A stretch of 12,421 nt of DNA, from the NCBI GenBank assembly GCA_013139395.1, contig WTAX01000085.1, positions 1-12,421 on the forward strand. The letters run 5' to 3'. Source of the DNA: Gammaproteobacteria bacterium. Lineage in GTDB: Bacteria; Pseudomonadota; Gammaproteobacteria; GRL18. Under the pieces are notes generated by a model, which was given only the letters and a program-made list of their open reading frames with translations, had not been told where the DNA came from and did no database searches. The position numbers were made by a program, and so were the translations under genes. The stretch's first letter is position 1, and every line of letters begins with the position of its first letter. Below, piece after piece: positions 8,714 to 12,421 of this stretch.

Positions 8714-8755
8714 AAGTTAAGAATTCTAAGTTAAGAGTTCTAAGTTAAGAGATTG
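8714..8755 (+). repeat. Three tandem 14-base repeats upstream of fliW
   Basis: The units are AAGTTAAGAATTCT (8714-8727), AAGTTAAGAGTTCT (8728-8741) and AAGTTAAGAGATTG (8742-8755). The first ten bases are nearly identical in all three and the third decays at its end. They begin about 58 bases upstream of the fliW ATG, where an operator array could act. Fourteen bases is more than one helical turn, so the sites would not lie on one face of the DNA. Confidence 0.8.
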
Positions 8756-8868
8756 ATAAATCAATATTTTATAAAAAAACTATTATTACTTATAACGTAT
8801 AAACTGTCAAAATTCATAGTAGTTTTTTGCAATATAAAGTAAGTATGAATTGAAATCATGGTAAGTCG

Positions 8869-8881
8869 ACTTAATTTAAGT
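8869..8881. repeat. Inverted repeat ACTTAA-T-TTAAGT
   Basis: This is a perfect 6-base inverted repeat around a single T. A shorter perfect palindrome, ACTTAAGT, follows at 8898-8905. Both share the TTAAG core of the tandem repeats at 8714-8755. They look like binding sites for a dimeric regulator, but I cannot name one. Confidence 0.5.
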
Positions 8882-8947
8882 GAAATGTAAAATTTGCACT
8901 TAAGTATATAAATGTGACGTTTTTTTGACTTATAACAAACTTTTGAC

Positions 8948-8975
8948 TTTACATCTCCGAGAAATCCGCTATATT
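8948..8975 (+). promoter_or_regulatory. fleQ: Sigma-70-like promoter for fleQ
   Basis: TTTACA (8948-8953) and TATATT (8970-8975) each match five of six consensus bases with a 16-base spacer. The start would lie near 8982, giving a leader of about 74 bases that contains the hairpin and FleQ box. A vegetative promoter is expected for the top of the flagellar cascade. Confidence 0.45.
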
Positions 8976-9025
8976 TTCATGTCAAAGGTAAAAAATTCCT
9001 ATTTATAATATTTTTTATTGTATTT

Positions 9026-9041
9026 CTCCTTGTGTAAGGAG
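9026..9041 (+). promoter_or_regulatory. fleQ: Hairpin occluding the fleQ Shine-Dalgarno
   Basis: CTCCTT (9026-9031) pairs perfectly with AAGGAG (9036-9041) around a GTGT loop. The 3' arm is the whole Shine-Dalgarno of fleQ, so the folded RNA would hide it. The spacing from AAGGAG to the TTG start is 14 bases, longer than optimal. No T-run follows, so it is not a terminator. Confidence 0.55.
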
Positions 9042-9046
9042 TAAAA

Positions 9047-9060
9047 GACAATAAATTGAC
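9047..9060 (+). promoter_or_regulatory. fleQ: FleQ box overlapping the fleQ start codon
   Basis: GACAATAAATTGAC matches the P. aeruginosa FleQ consensus GTCANTAAATTGAC at 13 of 14 positions, differing only at the second base. The TTG start codon (9056-9058) lies inside it. It is downstream of the predicted sigma-70 start, so binding would most simply act as a roadblock for negative autoregulation. The consensus is from memory of Pseudomonas work. Confidence 0.55.
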
Positions 9061-10234
9061 AATTTTGAGGTTTTCAGTGGTTTCAGCTCAGCTTTCAAGA
9101 CAAGAACAAATAACATTAAGTTCCTTTTTAGATGAGTCTTTTGTTGGTGAAAGTATTGTTATCAAACAAGTTAAAAAACTAATTACTCAAGTAGCTAAGA
9201 GTAATGCCAATGTTTTGATTCTAGGTGAATCGGGTACGGGTAAAGAAGTGGTTGCCAATTGCCTGCACCAACTTTCCAAACGAAATGATATGCCCTATGT
9301 GCCGGTGAATTGTGGAGCCATTCCAAAAGATTTATTAGAAAGTGAATTATTTGGACATGAAAAAGGAGCTTTCACCGGAGCTCTGACTCTGCGTAAAGGG
9401 CGCTTTGAAATGGCGCACGGCGGTAGTCTTTTTCTTGATGAAATTGGTGACATGCCGCTTGCTATGCAGGTAAAAATTCTACGTGTATTACAAGAAAGAA
9501 TATTTGAGCGCGTGGGAGGTAATAAAAGCCTTCAAGCCAATGTTCGAGTAATTGCCGCCACTCACCGTGATCTGGAAGATGAAGTGAAGGCTGGTCACTT
9601 TAGAGAGGACTTGTTTTATCGTCTTAATGTCTTTCCCATAGAAATACCCCCACTGCGTGATAGAGTGGAAGACATCCCGCTATTATTTAGTGTGTTAAAT
9701 AAACAGATGGAATACGATTCTGAAAGCTCAGTACAGTTAACACCCGAAGCAATGGCTTCAATAATGCAGCACCCGTGGCCGGGTAATGTTCGTGAACTGT
9801 CTAATCTTGTTGAGCGTCTGGGTATTATGTTTCCAGAAGAACCTGTGAGCTGGGATGATTTGCCTGAGAAATATCAGTATGATATTTCTCATCTTGATGA
9901 ATTGCCGCAACTGGATAGTTTGCTGACAGTAAGTGATGTAGATAATTTTTTTGAGGAACAGGTCTCTGAAAAGCAAGAAACCCAGGAAACAAATATTCAG
10001 CAGGAAAACCTGGATTCTAAAATTGATACTCCTGATCTCAATTCAGTTGAACAATTGCCAGATGAAGGTTTTGACTTAAAAGATCATTTGGCTAATTTAG
10101 AATATTCTATAATTCAACAGGCATTAAAAGAATCAGATGGTGTGGTAGCACATGCGGCCAAACGTCTTAATATGCGTAGAACAACACTTGTTGAGAAAAT
10201 GAAAAAATATGAGGTGATGTTTGGCGGGAGATAG
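9056..10234 (+). CDS. fleQ: FleQ-type sigma-54-dependent flagellar activator without N-terminal receiver domain
   Basis: This is an enhancer-binding AAA+ ATPase that remodels sigma-54 polymerase, probably the flagellar master regulator. It has Walker A GESGTGK (57-63), the sigma-54-contacting GAFTGA (104-109), Walker B SLFLDE (124-129), the arginine-finger region [22 protein letters not shown] (182-203), and a Fis-type helix-turn-helix (about 341-386) ending [12 protein letters not shown], characteristic of FleQ/FlrA. The linker at 275-340 is acidic and Gln-rich. It is 392 residues against about 470-490 for typical FleQ, because the N-terminal FleQ/receiver-like domain is missing; only about 29 residues precede the AAA+ module. 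A stop at 9035-9037 precludes an upstream in-frame extension. The start is TTG with a distant, hairpin-masked AAGGAG. The residues that bind c-di-GMP in P. aeruginosa FleQ appear substituted. No fleSR follows; the next gene is convergent. Confidence 0.85.
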   Translation: MTILRFSVVSAQLSRQEQITLSSFLDESFVGESIVIKQVKKLITQVAKSNANVLILGESGTGKEVVANCLHQLSKRNDMPYVPVNCGAIPKDLLESELFGHEKGAFTGALTLRKGRFEMAHGGSLFLDEIGDMPLAMQVKILRVLQERIFERVGGNKSLQANVRVIAATHRDLEDEVKAGHFREDLFYRLNVFPIEIPPLRDRVEDIPLLFSVLNKQMEYDSESSVQLTPEAMASIMQHPWPGNVRELSNLVERLGIMFPEEPVSWDDLPEKYQYDISHLDELPQLDSLLTVSDVDNFFEEQVSEKQETQETNIQQENLDSKIDTPDLNSVEQLPDEGFDLKDHLANLEYSIIQQALKESDGVVAHAAKRLNMRRTTLVEKMKKYEVMFGGR

Positions 10235-10277
10235 GATGATTTTTAAGACCGTATCTGACAGTTAGCCACATAAAATG

Positions 10278-10292
10278 ATTTCATTGTGAAAT
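10278..10292 (-). terminator. Weak hairpin at the 3' end of the NUDIX gene
   Basis: ATTTCA (10278-10283) and TGAAAT (10287-10292) form a six-base A/T-rich stem with a three-base loop. On the minus strand it is followed by CATTTTA. It sits in the gap between the convergent fleQ and NUDIX genes, where a terminator is expected, but the stem is weak. Confidence 0.25.
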
Positions 10293-10742
10293 ATCACCTA
10301 AATAGATATTAGCATCTGGAGTCATGTATCGGGTTATTATTTCAGGCAATCTCTTTGGTGAAAGTGTTAATTGAGTTAGATGATTAACATTCTTCCATTC
10401 TACTGCGACCTGGTGAGGATCAGGAATATCACCCATTTTAGGCTGATAAACTTCTTCAAGGTGACATAGAAAAGCAAATTCTATTTTATGGCTGATATCG
10501 TCATGATGTTTTTTAGAATTACGTTGATGTTCATAGACATTTAATAATTTGATGACAGATACTTTTGCTGCAACTTCTTCATAAACTTCTCTGATGACCG
10601 CTTGCTCTAATGTTTCACCTGACTCTTGAGTTCCACCAGGTAAAGTATAAATAATACTACCATCATCATATTTCTTTTTTAATAATAACACCTTGTCATT
10701 ATCAATGATGATTGCTTTGGCTGAATTTTTTGAATGGATCAT
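10281..10742 (-). CDS. NUDIX hydrolase
   Basis: NUDIX enzymes hydrolyse nucleoside diphosphates linked to another moiety and are usually cytosolic. The 153-residue protein is a single NUDIX domain. The box Gx5Ex7REUxEExGU reads from G37: E43, R51, E52 and E55-E56 are all present, but the Gly after the EE pair is Ala (A58). The metal-binding glutamates are therefore intact and activity is likely. FxLPGG-type sequence precedes the box (YTLPGG, 32-37) and AFLCHLEEVY follows later. The substrate cannot be told from the sequence. ATG 10742 has a purine-rich AAGAGTGA upstream. It is convergent with fleQ and divergent from the next gene, so it is probably a monocistronic gene with no obvious link to motility. 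Confidence 0.9.
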   Translation of the reverse strand: MIHSKNSAKAIIIDNDKVLLLKKKYDDGSIIYTLPGGTQESGETLEQAVIREVYEEVAAKVSVIKLLNVYEHQRNSKKHHDDISHKIEFAFLCHLEEVYQPKMGDIPDPHQVAVEWKNVNHLTQLTLSPKRLPEIITRYMTPDANIYLGDISQ

Positions 10743-10789
10743 ATTATTTCACTCTTTAGTTGTTCAGCGACATCAAATATTTTAGGTAA

Positions 10790-10810
10790 CAATCTATCTG
10801 CAGTGGGTGT
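10790..10810 (+). repeat. Dispersed 21-base direct repeat, copy 1
   Basis: CAATCTATCTG, two variable bases, then GTGGGTGT. Copy 2 lies at 12370-12390 and matches 19 of 21 bases. In both, TTTTA lies just upstream and AGAATTAT lies about 20 bases downstream, so the similarity spans roughly 55 bases. This copy is upstream of the NUDIX start, in a divergent gap, and lacks the 3' arm that makes copy 2 a terminator. Confidence 0.7.
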
Positions 10811-10953
10811 ATTATCTAATCATTAGTTCAAGAATTATGTAGAAATTTTACTATACTTTCGTAGGAATATTCTATTTATTATTACAGTTAAGTAGTAGAA
10901 ATCTGATACTAAAAAGCATGTGGCAATAATTGAGTTATTAATCGGGGAATTAA

Positions 10954-11523
10954 ATGAACATTGACAAACAAGAAGCAAGAGAAATTACCACAATGGTTGA
11001 AGGTACCCTATTGCAATTTAAAGATGCAATGAAATTTCAAGAAGAACAAAATCTTCGAATTAGCCGCAGAACTTCTCATATGCTTCGTTATGGATTAGCC
11101 ACAATAATTTTACTTTCTATCGGTGTTGTGTTTCTTACCTGGTCACAAAAAAATGATATGAGGAAAATGAACGGATATGTGGAAGGGATGACAAAAGATA
11201 TCTCTGTCATGAGCAATGCGATAGTAAAAATGCAAACTAGTATGAGCACAATAGAAGGTGGAATTAATAAGGTTGCTACTCATACTCTGTCTATTAGCAG
11301 TTCAATCACCCAAAAGGAAAACTTAGTAGAAACACTATCGGATATCGCTGACACAGTCAAACTTATGCAAAGTGATGCTCATGGCTTAGGTGAAAGTATG
11401 GGGAATGTGAATTATAATCTCAGCACTATAAATAAACATATGAAAAGCCTTAACAGGAAGCTTGCTGCTATGGGGCAAGATGTAAATCGTATGCCTTCAC
11501 CGACAAGGATGTTTCCATTCTAG
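10954..11523 (+). CDS. Unrecognised single-pass inner-membrane protein with long helical extracytoplasmic region
   Basis: I do not recognise the family. The 189-residue protein has an N-terminal charged helix (1-40) with basic residues R36, R39 and R40 just before one hydrophobic segment (about 45-63, LRYGLATIILLSIGVVFLTW). By the positive-inside rule the N-terminus is cytoplasmic and residues 64-189 are periplasmic. That part is Met- and Ser-rich, with a recurring three/four spacing of hydrophobics (VEGMTKDISVMSNAIVKMQ; MGNVNYNLSTINKHMKSL), suggesting a coiled coil or amphipathic bundle like the helical arms of chemoreceptors, but without a signalling tip. It ends with a conserved-looking MPSPTRMFPF tail. 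There is no catalytic motif and no cysteine. GGGGA lies five bases before the ATG. It is 215 bases upstream of the sulfur-globule-like gene on the same strand; whether they are co-transcribed is unclear. Confidence 0.7.
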   Translation: MNIDKQEAREITTMVEGTLLQFKDAMKFQEEQNLRISRRTSHMLRYGLATIILLSIGVVFLTWSQKNDMRKMNGYVEGMTKDISVMSNAIVKMQTSMSTIEGGINKVATHTLSISSSITQKENLVETLSDIADTVKLMQSDAHGLGESMGNVNYNLSTINKHMKSLNRKLAAMGQDVNRMPSPTRMFPF

Positions 11524-11738
11524 CAGCCACAACTCAAGCCTGGCTTAGAAAGCAGAATTTTCGTCCAAAATAACGAATATTAGAATTTTTTTTCAATATT
11601 TAGTCTATACTTAATAAGGTTAACAAAAACAGATAAAGCAGGATGTCAAAGAAACGCTAATTTAGTCATAAATTCTTGTTTGTATAACTTTGATATAAAG
11701 CTTAAAAATATAGTTAAATAAATACTGGAGAGTATAAG

Positions 11739-12341
11739 ATGAAAAAATTAATTATTGCAGCTGCAATTGCAACTTCTGCTGTTTCTATGTCTGCTAATGC
11801 ATTTTGGGATGATGGCAACAGCAACACTAACTGGAATGGCGGCGGCTATAACAACATGAATAACAATGCTTATAGCAATGGCTATGCTAATGGCTGGGGC
11901 GATGGTTCTGGTGATGCTGATATGGATGGTGATTTCGAGGTTACTATCAAAGGTCGCGGCCGTGGCCGTGGTAAAGGTAATACTCGTGGTTCTGCTTCTG
12001 GTCGTGGTTATGGAAGTGGCTATAACAACTGGGACAATCGCTTCCAGGGGTATGGTGATCAGCGTTATGACAATAATAACCGTGGCTACGGTGGTGGCTA
12101 TGCTCCATATGGTTATGGTCGTCCAGCACCAGTCGCTCCTCGAGTAGCTCCAGCGCCATTAGCTCCAAACCCACAAACAAAAGCTCGGTTTGAAGCGCAT
12201 CAAAAACGTATGCAGGAAATGCAAAAGCAGCAGCAAGCTCAAATGAATGCAGCTCGTAAAGCATACGAAGAAAGAATGCAGAAATGGGCTGCCCAGGCTC
12301 CGGCACCAGCTGCGCCTGCACCCGCTCCAGCTGCTAAATAA
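11739..12341 (+). CDS. Putative sulfur globule protein (exported Gly/Asn/Tyr-rich)
   Basis: This resembles the low-complexity structural proteins that coat intracellular (topologically periplasmic) sulfur globules in purple and colourless sulfur bacteria. A Sec signal peptide is clear: MKK, a hydrophobic core, and an AxA-type site after residue 21 (SANA-FWDD). The mature part has four segments: Asn/Gly/Trp/Tyr-rich (22-54), an acidic patch (DGSGDADMDGDFE, 55-67), an Arg-Gly tract (GRGRGRGKGNTRGSASGRG, 72-90) and a Gly/Tyr/Asn region to about 127. A Pro/Ala stretch (128-146), a Gln/Met-rich charged helix (about 147-185) and a final Ala-Pro tail complete it. There is no cysteine. The composition and order match proteins named sulfur globule family, but low complexity means another exported structural or biofilm protein cannot be excluded. 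GGAGAG precedes the ATG and a good terminator follows. Confidence 0.68.
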   Translation: MKKLIIAAAIATSAVSMSANAFWDDGNSNTNWNGGGYNNMNNNAYSNGYANGWGDGSGDADMDGDFEVTIKGRGRGRGKGNTRGSASGRGYGSGYNNWDNRFQGYGDQRYDNNNRGYGGGYAPYGYGRPAPVAPRVAPAPLAPNPQTKARFEAHQKRMQEMQKQQQAQMNAARKAYEERMQKWAAQAPAPAAPAPAPAAK

Positions 12342-12369
12342 TCAATTGAGTAGTCACGACTTTTAAAAG

Positions 12370-12390
12370 CAATCTATCTGGGGTGGGTGT
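12370..12390 (+). repeat. Dispersed 21-base direct repeat, copy 2
   Basis: This partner of the repeat at 10790-10810 differs only in the two bases after CAATCTATCTG (GG here, CA there). Here the repeat supplies the 5' arm of the terminator downstream of the sulfur-globule-like gene. The two copies bracket the last two genes of the window. Confidence 0.7.
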
Positions 12391-12409
12391 TAACAGCCTA
12401 TCCCTTTTT
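12380..12409 (+). terminator. Intrinsic terminator after the sulfur-globule-like gene
   Basis: GGGGTGGG (12380-12387) pairs with CCTATCCC (12397-12404), eight pairs of which two are G-T, around the loop TGTTAACAG. Five Ts (12405-12409) follow. It lies 38 bases after the stop codon and should end that transcript. Confidence 0.7.
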
Positions 12410-12421
12410 AGAGAATTATCC

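Larger units (their letters stand above)
8656..9055. other. Divergent fliW/fleQ control region (400 bases)
   Basis: This AT-rich stretch has stop codons in every frame and no supportable gene. From the fliW side it contains three tandem 14-base repeats (8714-8755), several other TTAAG/CTTAA sites up to 8905, three copies of a TTTTGACTT-type motif (8687-8698, 8921-8932, 8941-8951), a sigma-70-like promoter (8948-8975), a hairpin covering the fleQ Shine-Dalgarno (9026-9041) and a FleQ box at the fleQ start (9047-9060). I looked for remnants of the missing FleQ receiver domain and saw none. Confidence 0.75.

Noticed and set aside
8656..9055. A frameshifted or decayed FleQ receiver domain upstream of fleQ
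   Set aside because: All frames are rich in stops, base composition is that of intergenic DNA, and a stop lies only 21 bases before the TTG. The domain is absent rather than broken.
10920..10935. Sigma-54-like TGGCAATAATTGAGTT before the membrane protein gene
   Set aside because: The essential -12 GC is GT, and the start would fall on the ribosome binding site.
11530..11550. Hairpin CTCAAGC-CTG-GCTTAG as terminator after the membrane protein gene
   Set aside because: It has a three-base loop, a bulge in the stem and no T-tract immediately following.
11640..11738. Sigma-70 promoter for the sulfur-globule-like gene
   Set aside because: TATAAA and TATAAC are present as possible -10 elements, but no acceptable -35 lies at 16-18 bases, so no specific call was made.
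11947..12321. Long minus-strand open frame opposite the sulfur-globule-like gene
   Set aside because: It is a by-product of the low-complexity repeat codons on the plus strand; the plus-strand frame has a signal peptide, Shine-Dalgarno and terminator.

Overview
The window looks like a chromosomal segment of an AT-rich, flagellated, probably sulfur-oxidising gammaproteobacterium. The gene order fliC-flaG-fliD-fliS-fliT followed by a fleQ-type sigma-54 activator is the arrangement seen in polar flagellates such as Pseudomonas and many sulfur- and methane-oxidising Gammaproteobacteria. The last gene encodes an exported Gly/Asn/Tyr-rich protein that resembles sulfur globule envelope proteins. I cannot name a genus from the sequence alone. 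No rRNA, tRNA, CRISPR array, transposase or integrase is visible.

Layout. (1) Positions 1-4148, minus strand: a flagellin glycosylation operon transcribed maf > pseB > pseC, with pseC cut off by the window edge. PseB and PseC carry out the first two steps of pseudaminic acid synthesis, and Maf is the likely transferase onto flagellin. A good sigma-54 (-24/-12) promoter lies upstream of maf, with a partial FleQ box just downstream of the predicted start. (2) 4149-4493: a divergent, AT-rich control region that also holds a sigma-28-like promoter for fliC. (3) 4494-8166, plus strand: fliC, flaG, fliD, fliS and a fliT-like gene. A strong hairpin terminator separates fliC from flaG, and a second sigma-28-like promoter precedes fliS. 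(4) 8179-8655, minus strand: fliW, convergent with fliT across a shared terminator. (5) 8656-9055: a 400-base control region with a cluster of TTAAG/CTTAA motifs, a fleQ promoter, a hairpin that covers the fleQ Shine-Dalgarno, and a near-perfect FleQ box overlapping the fleQ TTG start. (6) 9056-10234: a fleQ gene lacking the N-terminal receiver-like domain. (7) 10281-10742, minus strand: a NUDIX hydrolase. (8) 10954-12341, plus strand: an unrecognised single-pass membrane protein with a long extracytoplasmic helical region, then the sulfur-globule-like protein and its terminator.

How it fits together. FleQ with sigma-54 probably switches on the glycosylation operon, while FliA (sigma-28) drives late genes: flagellin, then cap and chaperones. 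Flagellin is made, decorated by Maf with pseudaminic acid, held by FliS, exported, and polymerised under the FliD cap. FliW suggests an extra post-transcriptional layer in which free flagellin releases FliW, which controls CsrA and so flagellin translation. The most notable observation is that this FleQ has lost its receiver-like domain and, by alignment to remembered P. aeruginosa FleQ positions, has replaced all five residues that contact c-di-GMP there, while keeping its ATPase, GAFTGA and DNA-binding motifs. It may therefore be a c-di-GMP-blind flagellar master regulator, controlled instead by autoregulation and at translation initiation.
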